From Actinomycetota bacterium (GTDB lineage Bacteria; Actinomycetota; Acidimicrobiia; Acidimicrobiales; Ilumatobacteraceae), in the NCBI GenBank assembly GCA_005788205.1, contig SXYT01000028.1:1-11991 (forward strand): a stretch of DNA of 11,991 bases. The letters are read 5' to 3'. The notes beneath the pieces were generated by a model that was not told where the DNA came from, ran no database searches, and worked only from the letters and a program-made list of their open reading frames with translations. The stretch's first letter is position 1, and every line of letters begins with the position of its first letter. Below, in pieces: positions 6,276 through 11,991 of this stretch. The translations under genes were made by a program, and so were the position numbers.

Positions 6276-6282
6276 GCCCCTA

Positions 6283-6290
6283 AGTATGCT
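6283..6290. promoter_or_regulatory. Compact divergent promoter core shared by murA and the MFS transporter
   Basis: The 21-bp gap between the two start codons (6276-6296) contains AGTATGCT. Read rightward it gives TATGCT (6285-6290), 6 nt before GTG 6297. Read leftward it gives CATACT (6288-6283), 7 nt before ATG 6275. The two -10-like hexamers overlap by four base pairs, so one unwound region could serve both directions and both mRNAs would be leaderless. A TTGACA at 6269-6274 is badly spaced for a -35 role. Confidence 0.45.
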
Positions 6291-6296
6291 CCCGCC

Positions 6297-7580
6297 GTGA
6301 CCATGCAGGGCAGTTATCCGCGCGTGCGACTGCCCGGGTGGTTGTCGCTGCCCCCGGATTTCGGTCCGCGCCACCGCCGCGTGCTCGGCCTCGTTGCTCT
6401 CGGGTCGATGCTCGTCGCCTTCACGAACACGCTCTTCACCCAGACCGTCGCGTACGCCGCCGATGAGTTCGGAGTGTCGAACTCGGCACAGGGGCTCGGC
6501 TCCGCCATCGTGCGGTGGGGCATCGTCATCTCGCTACCCATCGTCGCCCTTGCCGACTCGCGCGGGCGGCGCCCCATGATCGTGGCCACGGCGTGGGCGG
6601 CACCGTTCGTCTGTGCACTCGGTGCATTCGCACCGACGTTCCCGGCGCTCGTCGCCACCCAGACGGTCGGCCGGCCGCTCGGGCTGACGCTCGACATCCT
6701 CCTCGCGGTCATCATCGTGGAGGAGATGCCCCATGACTCGCGCGCGTGGGCCACGGCGATGCTCGCCGTGGTGAGCGGATTCGGCGCGGGTGTCGCCGTC
6801 GCGTCACTCCCCCTCGCGGACGTGTCCGAGACGTCGTGGCGCTGGATCTACCTCCTCTCTCTCATGTGGCTCCCCTTTGCGTGGATCATCACAAGGGGCC
6901 TCCCCGAGTCGGCCAGGTTCGTGGCCCGCAAGCACGACTTCGTCGGCCACCTCAGACACGCAGCAGTCGGCGGGCTGACACGCAACCTCGGTCGGATATG
7001 TGCGGTGGTGTTCCTCACCAACATCTTCGTCGCCACCATGTCCATCTTCCAGAACCGCTACCTCAAGGAGACGCGCGGGTTCTCGGCGGCGATGGTCGCG
7101 GTCTTCACCATGGCGACCTCCTCGCCGGCCGCACTCGGGCTCGTCGCCGGCGGCCGCATCGCAGATGCCAGGGGTCGCCGGCGCATCGGCGCCGTCATGG
7201 TCCCGCTCGGTTCAGTGCTGCTCGCGCTGTCGTTCGCGCTGAGCGGGGTGCCCATGTGGACCGTCGCTGTGTTCGGTGCGCTCCTCCTGGGCTTTGCCTA
7301 CCCCGCCTTGGCGGTCTACCGCGGTGAGTTGTTCCCCACCCACCAGCGGGGCCTGGCCGGCGGGCTGATCATGGCCTCGTCGCTCATCGGCGGGAGCATC
7401 GGGCTCATCGGTGCGGGCCGTGCGGTCGATTCCGGTGCGACCTACGGGGACGTGATGCTGCTGCTCGCAGTCTTCCCGTTGCTCGCCTCTCTCGTCGTGT
7501 GGTGGCGCTACCCGGAGACCGCACACCGCACCCTGGAGGAACTCAACCCCGAGGACGCCCCGGCACAGCCCATGACCTGA
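6297..7580 (+). CDS. MFS transporter, sugar-porter-like
   Basis: Inner-membrane protein of 427 residues with about 12 hydrophobic helices. MFS motif A occurs in both halves: 'ADSRGRRP' at residues 86-93 (loop 2-3) and 'ADARGRRR' at 289-296 (loop 8-9). Sugar-porter-type marks are 'GLPESARFVARK' at 201-212 at the start of the central loop, 'YRGELFPTHQRGLAGG' at 341-356, and the tail 'RYPETAHRTLEELNPED' at 404-420. Proton-coupled uptake or efflux of a small organic solute is expected, but sequence alone does not give the substrate or direction. It starts with GTG at 6297, 6 nt after TATGCT, and diverges from murA. The last 38 bp overlap the convergent hydrolase gene, so its C-terminal tail codons are also antisense coding sequence. 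Drug or sugar transport are both possible; the motifs lean towards the sugar-porter/metabolite group. Confidence 0.88.
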   Translation: MTMQGSYPRVRLPGWLSLPPDFGPRHRRVLGLVALGSMLVAFTNTLFTQTVAYAADEFGVSNSAQGLGSAIVRWGIVISLPIVALADSRGRRPMIVATAWAAPFVCALGAFAPTFPALVATQTVGRPLGLTLDILLAVIIVEEMPHDSRAWATAMLAVVSGFGAGVAVASLPLADVSETSWRWIYLLSLMWLPFAWIITRGLPESARFVARKHDFVGHLRHAAVGGLTRNLGRICAVVFLTNIFVATMSIFQNRYLKETRGFSAAMVAVFTMATSSPAALGLVAGGRIADARGRRRIGAVMVPLGSVLLALSFALSGVPMWTVAVFGALLLGFAYPALAVYRGELFPTHQRGLAGGLIMASSLIGGSIGLIGAGRAVDSGATYGDVMLLLAVFPLLASLVVWWRYPETAHRTLEELNPEDAPAQPMT

Positions 7581-8133
7581 CGGCGGCGGCCACCTCGTCG
7601 TCCGCCCTCTTCAGGTCGTGCCCCTTTCCCTCCACGAAGTGCCACGTGACATCGCCGGGCACGCGGCGAAATGCGCGGCGCAGCTCGGCCGGGGTCCCGA
7701 ACGTGTCGCGCGTCCCGCTGATGCACAGCGTCCGCACGCCCACGCCGGGCAGATGTGCGGTGCGCCCCGACCCGGGCTTGCCGGGCGGATGCAGCGGATA
7801 CGACACGAGGACGAGCCCGGCCACACGGAGCGGATCGTCGTCGTCTGCGACCGCCATGGAGCACATCCGTCCCCCCATGCTGCGGCCGCCGATGATGATC
7901 CGCGACGTGGGGACGCCGAGCGACACGGCGAACGCGCGCACCTCGTCGCGCACGCACTGCACCAGGACGGGCGCCCTGTCAGGGAAGGAACGGCCGGCGC
8001 GGCGGTACGGGAAGTCGGCACGCAGGACGGGCAGAGGGGCGAACGCCGCGGCGAGAGAGACGAGCGAGGGGTGCCCGGCAGACGACCCCGATCCGGGGAA
8101 CAACACCACACCCGCGGGACGGCGCGGCGCCAT
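7543..8133 (-). CDS. Small alpha/beta hydrolase of the KANL3/Tex30-like family
   Basis: Cytosolic protein of 196 residues with an alpha/beta-hydrolase core and a complete candidate triad: Ser85 in 'GGRSMGGRM' (G-x-S-x-G nucleophile elbow), Asp143 in 'ISGTRDTFG', and His172 in 'VEGKGHDLK'. The N-terminal 'GVVLFPGSGSSAGHPSL' is the first strand with the oxyanion-hole glycine turn, and 'RADFPYRRAG' and 'LVLVSYPLHPPGKPG' match the KANL3/Tex30 (dienelactone hydrolase-like) subgroup. Substrate is unknown; many members are annotated only as hydrolase-like. Its ATG overlaps the TGA of the J-domain gene by one base (TGATG) with no visible Shine-Dalgarno, so it should be translated after that gene. The 3' end overlaps the transporter gene by 38 bp in antisense, and I see no terminator in the overlap. 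Confidence 0.82.
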   Translation of the reverse strand: MAPRRPAGVVLFPGSGSSAGHPSLVSLAAAFAPLPVLRADFPYRRAGRSFPDRAPVLVQCVRDEVRAFAVSLGVPTSRIIIGGRSMGGRMCSMAVADDDDPLRVAGLVLVSYPLHPPGKPGSGRTAHLPGVGVRTLCISGTRDTFGTPAELRRAFRRVPGDVTWHFVEGKGHDLKRADDEVAAAVRSWAVPGRPRG

Positions 8134-8831
8134 CAGATGGAGTCGAGGAGCACGCGGCGTGCCTCGGTGATGTCGATGATCGCCTTGCTCGCCTTCATCG
8201 CGTCGCCACCGTGGTCAGGGTGCGCGAGACGGAGGCTCTCTCGGTAGCGCGCCATCACCTCGCGCTTCGACACCTTGACCGTCCCGCCCGGGAAGCCGAG
8301 CACATCGAGCGCCCACGCCCGCGGGTCCGCGAGCGCGCTGACGTCACTCGTGCGGGTACCCGCCATGTACGTGATGAATGCCGGCCCGATCGGCCCCCGC
8401 CAGGTCAGCGCGCGGCGCAGCAGCGGTGCCATCTGACGGCGGATCGGGAGGTCCAGCCGCTCGATTGCATAGATGGCGCCGAGCACCTGCTGGAGGGGCG
8501 AGCCGTTTGACGCCAGATCGAATCGGACCTCGTCACCGTCACGCACCATCCGGTGCGTGCTGTGCGAGAGGCCGTGACGGTCGACCTGGAAACGGTGGCG
8601 GAGACGCGGCTGGGGCACGCGGTCACCGCGCTCGATCTCCGAGAGCAGGCGCTGGATGTCGACCATCAGGTCCTCGTCCACGTCCGGCGCGTGCGCGGCG
8701 AGCACTGCTCCGAGCAGCACGCCCCCGAATCCCGGGACAGGATCGACGGGGAGCACGAGGCGGCCGAGCGATATGCGCCGCGTCGGCGCGATCGGCCGCG
8801 AGTGCCAGATCTCGAGCTCGGCCAACAGCAT
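8133..8831 (-). CDS. Protein with C-terminal J (DnaJ) domain and uncharacterised N-terminal region
   Basis: Predicted protein of 232 residues. The last about 65 residues form a J domain: 'WALDVLGFPGGTVKVSKREVMARYRESLRLAHPDHGGD', with the invariant HPD tripeptide at 204-206 in the loop and a terminal helix 'AMKASKAIIDITEARRVLLD'. The J domain stimulates the ATPase of Hsp70 (DnaK). The preceding 170 residues match no family I can name; they contain a small hydrophobic stretch 'GFGGVLLGAVLAAHAPDVDE' near 34-53, a 'RLRHRFQVDRHGLSHSTHRM' basic/His-rich part near 76-95, and 'PIRRQMAPLLRRALTWRGPIGPAF' near 129-152. No zinc-finger or Gly/Phe region follows, so this is a class C type co-chaperone with a C-terminal J domain. 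It starts at ATG 8831, 6 nt after TAGGGT, predicting a leaderless mRNA, and it is the first gene of a two-gene unit with the hydrolase. Confidence 0.8.
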   Translation of the reverse strand: MLLAELEIWHSRPIAPTRRISLGRLVLPVDPVPGFGGVLLGAVLAAHAPDVDEDLMVDIQRLLSEIERGDRVPQPRLRHRFQVDRHGLSHSTHRMVRDGDEVRFDLASNGSPLQQVLGAIYAIERLDLPIRRQMAPLLRRALTWRGPIGPAFITYMAGTRTSDVSALADPRAWALDVLGFPGGTVKVSKREVMARYRESLRLAHPDHGGDAMKASKAIIDITEARRVLLDSI

Positions 8832-8837
8832 GACCCG

Positions 8838-8843
8838 ACCCTA
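8838..8843 (-). promoter_or_regulatory. -10 element, leaderless promoter of the J-domain gene
   Basis: Minus-strand TAGGGT is followed by exactly 6 nt and ATG at 8831. No Shine-Dalgarno is needed if transcription starts at the ATG. No -35 is evident. Confidence 0.48.
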
Positions 8844-8949
8844 CAAACCGCCGGCACCGTGACGCACCCCGCGTCTATGTTCGGCACCGCATCACGAGTG
8901 CCGCGGGTCACCGCGGCCAGCAACCGAGCCGGTCCGGCCACGGTGCTTG

Positions 8950-8989
8950 CACCCGGGGCGCGGGGTCCCTTTCCCCCGCGCCCCGGGTG
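8950..8989 (-). terminator. 16-bp perfect GC hairpin, terminator-like, after the S9 peptidase gene
   Basis: The arms at 8950-8965 (CACCCGGGGCGCGGGG) and 8974-8989 are exact reverse complements around an 8-nt loop (8966-8973). The structure begins 26 nt after the peptidase stop at 9015 in the direction of its transcription and about 107 nt before the J-domain promoter. No U-run follows, which resembles the tail-less stem terminators described in some actinobacteria. The gap 8844-9014 otherwise holds nothing I can identify. A shorter alternative hairpin, GGTGC-TT-GCACC at 8942-8953, would compete with the outer arm. Confidence 0.6.
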
Positions 8990-9014
8990 GATGCGGCTGG
9001 CAGAGCGGATCCCC

Positions 9015-10787
9015 CTAGCTGATGCGGCCGGTGCGCTCCCCAATGAATGTCTGTGCCATCTCGATCTCACAGCGCACGTTGTGGGGGTCCCTGAAACCGT
9101 GACCCTCCCCCTCCATGATCTCGACCTGAACGGACCCTCCCGCGGCTGTCACTGAGTCACGGAGACGGAACGAGTGCTCCGGCACCACGAGAAGGTCGTT
9201 GCTCCCGTGGAAGAGCAGCACCGGCACGTCCCTGAGGTGGCGCACATCCATGTTCGGCGACACCGAGACGTCACCGACGAGGATGGCGTTGTAATGACCC
9301 TCGAATGGGTCATCCGACTCGAGCAGGAGCGCGAGATCGACCACGGGGTATGCCGCAACGACGCACGCCGCAAGGTTCTCGTGCCTGTTCGCCGCGGACA
9401 GCACGGCGAGACCGCCCGCACTCCCGCCCATCAGCACCGTCCGTGCGTGGTCGATGCCCGTGCGCCCCTGCACCGCCCGCGCCACCGCCGCGGTGTCGTC
9501 GGCGTCCGCCGCGCCCCACGTGCCCTCGAGTTCCAGCATGAACGCCCGGCCGTGCCCCGTGCTGCCGCGGGGGTCAGGGACGGCGATGGACCAGCCACGG
9601 GAGAGCCAGTAGCTGAAGCGGGGACGCCATGTCACCTGCCATTGGTCGGTGGGGCCGCCGTGCACCCACACAATGAGACCCTCTGCGGGCACCGTGGGCT
9701 CGTAGAGGCGGTACGGCACGCCGTCGGCTGTCGCGATCGCCGGCTCCACCAGGTGCTGGTCGTGCTCCGCCGACCACGACGCATCGGCGAAGTGGCGGGC
9801 GAACACGCGAGACGGGGACGACAGGTCCGCCACGTCGTACACCACGACCTGGTCAGGGGTGCGCGCGCCGGAGCGCAGCGCGCAGATCCGGTCGCCCTCC
9901 CACGAGAGGCATCCGTGCACCGCTCTGGCGACCTGCGTGCGCTCGCCGGTCAGCCTGTCGTAGACCCAGAGCGACCCGAACCCGGACTCATTGCGCGTGT
10001 ACGCGACCTTCGTGGCGTCGGGACTGAAGCACCACGTCCGCTGCCCCGGGCCCCACGTCGGCCCGCCGTGCTCGCACTCGTCGTCGATGACCGTGCGCTC
10101 CCCCACGATGCCGTCAGCCTCGATCACGACGTTCGCGACACCGTTCCCGTCGCTCACCCAGCCGAAGGCCTCGAACCCCGGCGAACTTCTCGGCTGCTGC
10201 ACCGACGTGCCCGGCATGTTCTCGACCCCGGGAATGCTGCTGGATGTCCATGCCATCTCGGGGCGGTCCCAGGCGTGGCAGGTCGCGCGGTCATGGTGCC
10301 ACGCCGGGTCCACGAGGAACCCGTCATCAGCCTCGTGGGACACGGCCCACCCGGCGGCATCGATGTCGTAGACGAACAAGGTCCGCATGTCCCCGATCAC
10401 GGCTGCCCGTCGACCGTCACGCGAGTAGCGCGGCCCTGACCAGACGGGCCCGTGGGGAAGCCCCAACGCATCCGAGACCGGCCGGCCCGGCTCGTCACGT
10501 GACATCCTCACGATCCTGCCGTCGGAGGTGCACGCGAGCACCTCGCGGCCGTCGGCCCGCCATGTGTGCATCCCCCCGGACAGTCCGCGGCCGGGCGCAA
10601 GTGCCGCCCCGAAATCGAGAGTGGTCTCGGACCCGTCGTCGACACCCCAGATGCGCAGCTCGGTCTGCCGCCCGTTCTCCGTGGTGTGGGTCACCATGAC
10701 CGAGACGAAACTCCCGCCGGGGAGCAGCAGCGGGTCTGACAAGGACTGGCCCGCACCGATGCACAGGTTGACGGGTACCGGAGCCAC
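9015..10787 (-). CDS. S9 family serine peptidase (prolyl oligopeptidase/acylaminoacyl-peptidase type)
   Basis: Predicted protein of 590 residues with no signal peptide, so it probably acts on peptides in the cytosol. Residues 1-345 form repeated beta-strand units suggesting a beta-propeller, with WD40/PD40-like repeats such as 'SFVSVMVTH', 'MHTWRADGREVLACTSDGRIVRM', 'GPRYSRDGRRAAVIGD' and 'WCFSPDATKVAYTRNESG'. Residues 346-590 are the alpha/beta-hydrolase domain: 'LIVWVHGGPTDQW' (oxyanion region) near 371-383, 'PDPRGSTGHGRAF' near 404-416, the nucleophile Ser456 in 'MGGSAGGLA', Asp531 in 'LFHGSNDLLV' and His563 in 'GEGHGF'. All three triad residues are present. Expected to cleave short peptides, often after Pro or from acylated ends. 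It starts with GTG at 10787, 6 nt after TAGCCT, diverging from glpX, and is followed by the strong hairpin at 8950-8989, so it is probably monocistronic. Confidence 0.93.
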   Translation of the reverse strand: MAPVPVNLCIGAGQSLSDPLLLPGGSFVSVMVTHTTENGRQTELRIWGVDDGSETTLDFGAALAPGRGLSGGMHTWRADGREVLACTSDGRIVRMSRDEPGRPVSDALGLPHGPVWSGPRYSRDGRRAAVIGDMRTLFVYDIDAAGWAVSHEADDGFLVDPAWHHDRATCHAWDRPEMAWTSSSIPGVENMPGTSVQQPRSSPGFEAFGWVSDGNGVANVVIEADGIVGERTVIDDECEHGGPTWGPGQRTWCFSPDATKVAYTRNESGFGSLWVYDRLTGERTQVARAVHGCLSWEGDRICALRSGARTPDQVVVYDVADLSSPSRVFARHFADASWSAEHDQHLVEPAIATADGVPYRLYEPTVPAEGLIVWVHGGPTDQWQVTWRPRFSYWLSRGWSIAVPDPRGSTGHGRAFMLELEGTWGAADADDTAAVARAVQGRTGIDHARTVLMGGSAGGLAVLSAANRHENLAACVVAAYPVVDLALLLESDDPFEGHYNAILVGDVSVSPNMDVRHLRDVPVLLFHGSNDLLVVPEHSFRLRDSVTAAGGSVQVEIMEGEGHGFRDPHNVRCEIEMAQTFIGERTGRIS

Positions 10788-10793
10788 GGACGA

Positions 10794-10799
10794 AGGCTA
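10794..10799 (-). promoter_or_regulatory. -10 element, leaderless promoter of the S9 peptidase
   Basis: Minus-strand TAGCCT is followed by exactly 6 nt and GTG at 10787. Its -35 zone would lie around 10817-10822, reaching the glpX start codon, so this promoter and that of glpX occupy the same DNA. Confidence 0.48.
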
Positions 10800-10809
10800 G
10801 TGAGGGAAC

Positions 10810-10815
10810 TACGGT
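10810..10815 (+). promoter_or_regulatory. -10 element, leaderless promoter of glpX
   Basis: TACGGT is followed by exactly 6 nt and ATG at 10822. A -35 zone would fall on the S9 peptidase start codon. The GAGGGA at 10802-10807 is too far (14 nt) to be a normal Shine-Dalgarno, which supports a leaderless reading. Confidence 0.48.
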
Positions 10816-10821
10816 GGGCAC

Positions 10822-11811
10822 ATGCCGACGCAACGCCCCGACAGGAACCTCGCACTCGAACTCGTCCGCGTGACCGAATCGGCCGCGATGGCCGGATCCA
10901 GGTGGGTCGGGCGCGGCGACAAGATCGGTGCCGACGGCGCGGCAGTCGACGCGATGCGCACGGTCCTCTCCACCGTGCCGATGTCCGGCGTCGTGGTCAT
11001 CGGCGAGGGCGAGAAGGACGAAGCGCCGATGCTCTTCAACGGCGAGATCGTGGGCGACGGCAGCAAGCCCGAGACGGACGTGGCGGTGGATCCCATCGAC
11101 GGCACCTCCCTCACCGCCTCCGGCCGCGGCAACGCCATCTCCGTCATCGCGGTGTCCGAGCGCGGCACCATGTTCGACCCGGGCCCGTGCTTCTACATGG
11201 AGAAGATTGCCGTGGGCCCGGACGCCGTGGGCGCCATCGACATCACCGCGACCACCGTGCAGAACCTGAAGTGGGTGGCCAAGGCCAAGGGTGAGAGCGT
11301 CCGTGACCTGACCGTCATGATCCTGGATCGTCCCCGCCATGCCGAGCTCATCGAGGATGTCCGGTCCTCGGGTGCGCGCATCAAGCTGATCTCGGACGGC
11401 GACATCTTCGCGGCCATCGCCACCTGTTGGCCGAGGGCCGGCGTGGACATCATGTTCGGCATCGGCGGGACTCCCGAGGGTGTGGTCGCCGCTGCCGCGC
11501 TGAAGTGCATGGGCGGCGAGATCCAGGGGCGCCTGTGGCCCCGCACCGACGAGGAGCGCAACGCAGCGTCAGCCGCCGGGTACGACCTCAACCACATCCT
11601 CACCACCAACGAGCTGGTGAAGGGCGACAACTGCTTCTTCGCCGCGACCGGGGTCACCGACGGCGAGTTGCTGACCGGGGTCCGATTCACGCCGGGCATT
11701 GTGCACACGCAGAGCCTGGTCATGAGGTCGCGCAGCGGCACGGTCCGCCTGATCGACGCCCAGCACAGGCTGGACAAGATCAGCAACTTCTCCGCGATCG
11801 ACTACAACTGA
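10822..11811 (+). CDS. glpX: Class II fructose-1,6-bisphosphatase (GlpX)
   Basis: Cytosolic phosphatase of 329 residues that hydrolyses fructose 1,6-bisphosphate to fructose 6-phosphate in gluconeogenesis. Family features are complete: 'RNLALELVRVTESAAMAGSRWVGRGDK' at 8-34 with metal-ligand Asp33, 'GEGEKDEAPML' at 61-71, the 'DVAVDPIDGT' metal motif at 86-95 (Asp90, Asp93), 'MFDPGPCFYMEKI' near 117-129, 'LISDGDI' near 189-195, and 'GIGGTPEGVVAAAALKCMGG' at 213-232 with Glu219 at the conserved glutamate. The length fits GlpX proteins. Many actinobacteria, including M. tuberculosis, rely on this class II enzyme as their main FBPase, so it may be essential for growth on non-sugar carbon. It starts at ATG 10822, divergent from the peptidase gene and convergent with atpC 26 bp beyond its stop. 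Confidence 0.97.
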   Translation: MPTQRPDRNLALELVRVTESAAMAGSRWVGRGDKIGADGAAVDAMRTVLSTVPMSGVVVIGEGEKDEAPMLFNGEIVGDGSKPETDVAVDPIDGTSLTASGRGNAISVIAVSERGTMFDPGPCFYMEKIAVGPDAVGAIDITATTVQNLKWVAKAKGESVRDLTVMILDRPRHAELIEDVRSSGARIKLISDGDIFAAIATCWPRAGVDIMFGIGGTPEGVVAAAALKCMGGEIQGRLWPRTDEERNAASAAGYDLNHILTTNELVKGDNCFFAATGVTDGELLTGVRFTPGIVHTQSLVMRSRSGTVRLIDAQHRLDKISNFSAIDYN

Positions 11812-11837
11812 CAGCTCCAGCGCCTGGCGCGCCGGCG

Positions 11838-11991
11838 TCAGTGACCCGACGTGCCGAGTCCGCCCGTGGCGGACAGGCGTGCCTGCGCGCGGCGCAGGTC
11901 GGACTCGACCTCGGCAGTGTGCTCAGTGCGCAGTTGCTCCTCGGCCCTGTCCCTCGCGGCGCGGGCCCGGGCGACGTCGATGTCCTCCTCG
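11838..11991 (-). CDS. atpC: ATP synthase F1 epsilon subunit, C-terminal part (5' truncated by window edge)
   Basis: The minus-strand frame enters at the right edge and ends at TGA 11840-11838, giving 50 visible residues. They begin 'EEDIDVARARAARDRAEEQL' and continue with 'VESDLRRAQARLSA', a two-helix, Ala/Arg/Glu-rich hairpin typical of the epsilon C-terminal domain, which can extend into F1 and inhibit ATP hydrolysis. The final 11 residues (Gly/Ser/Thr-rich, ending 'GLGTSGH') are a flexible tail beyond the usual helix. The beta-sandwich N-domain lies outside the window. By family gene order, the rest of the atp operon should lie to the right. The domain is short and helical, so the call rests on composition and pattern rather than a unique motif. 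Confidence 0.72.
   Translation of the reverse strand, partial: EEDIDVARARAARDRAEEQLRTEHTAEVESDLRRAQARLSATGGLGTSGH

Noticed and set aside
6276..6374. Upstream extension of murA to 6374
   Set aside because: The added residues are not MurA-like and would overlap the transporter gene. ATG 6275 starts right before the conserved N-terminal strand.
11812..11837. Inverted-repeat sequence between glpX and atpC (CCAGCGCCTGG, GGCGCGCC) as a bidirectional terminator
   Set aside because: Stems are only 4-5 bp with tiny or no loops and no U tract on either side, so the GC-rich composition explains it.
1..11991. Mobile element, CRISPR, tRNA or defence-system signals
   Set aside because: No direct-repeat arrays, terminal inverted repeats, transposase or nuclease motifs, or tRNA-like cloverleaf were seen, and all gaps are short and accounted for.

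Overview
The window is GC-rich, tightly packed bacterial chromosome of actinobacterial character. The supporting signs are very short intergenic gaps, frequent GTG starts, a MurA carrying Asp in place of the catalytic Cys (as in mycobacteria), and several genes that appear to be transcribed without a 5' leader. An Acidimicrobiia-like member of the Actinomycetota fits best, but this is inference and no rRNA or species marker is present. Everything looks chromosomal and housekeeping. I see no tRNA, rRNA, insertion sequence, CRISPR array or phage gene.

Layout, left to right. (1) 1-1803, + strand: the 3' end of a SAM-dependent methyltransferase, then a GalT-type nucleotidyltransferase coupled to an SRPBCC-fold protein. 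(2) 1800-4784, - strand: a five-gene operon read right to left, consisting of a NifU-type Fe-S protein, a MeaB GTPase, an enoyl-CoA hydratase, and AzlC and AzlD. Every junction is an overlap or a gap of at most 3 nt. (3) 4847-4990, + strand: an unannotated 47-residue single-pass membrane microprotein, divergent from the operon and convergent with murA. (4) 4959-6275, - strand: murA. (5) 6297-7580, + strand: a sugar-porter-like MFS transporter, divergent from murA across 21 bp. (6) 7543-8831, - strand: a protein with a C-terminal J domain, coupled to a small alpha/beta hydrolase. (7) 9015-10787, - strand: a complete S9 family serine peptidase, followed by a 16-bp perfect hairpin. (8) 10822-11811, + strand: class II fructose-1,6-bisphosphatase (GlpX). 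(9) 11838-11991, - strand: the C-terminus of the ATP synthase epsilon subunit, entering from the right edge.

How the genes fit together. The five-gene operon combines acyl-CoA hydration, a chaperone for a B12-dependent mutase and a branched-chain amino acid exporter, which suggests branched-chain amino acid or propionate carbon handling; no mutase gene is in view. GlpX serves gluconeogenesis and GalT sugar-nucleotide metabolism. An atpC-to-murA stretch is a recognisable actinobacterial neighbourhood, here with extra genes between the two.

The most notable structure outside the genes is a repeated promoter and start arrangement. Five start codons lie exactly 6 nt after a TANNNT hexamer (4847, 6297, 8831, 10787, 10822), and two more lie 7-8 nt after a -10-like hexamer (6275, 377). 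This predicts leaderless mRNAs. Genes inside operons instead use Shine-Dalgarno sequences or stop/start overlap. No clearly novel defence or mobile system was found. The best candidates for new biology are the membrane microprotein, the uncharacterised J-domain protein with its partner hydrolase, and the compact divergent leaderless promoters.
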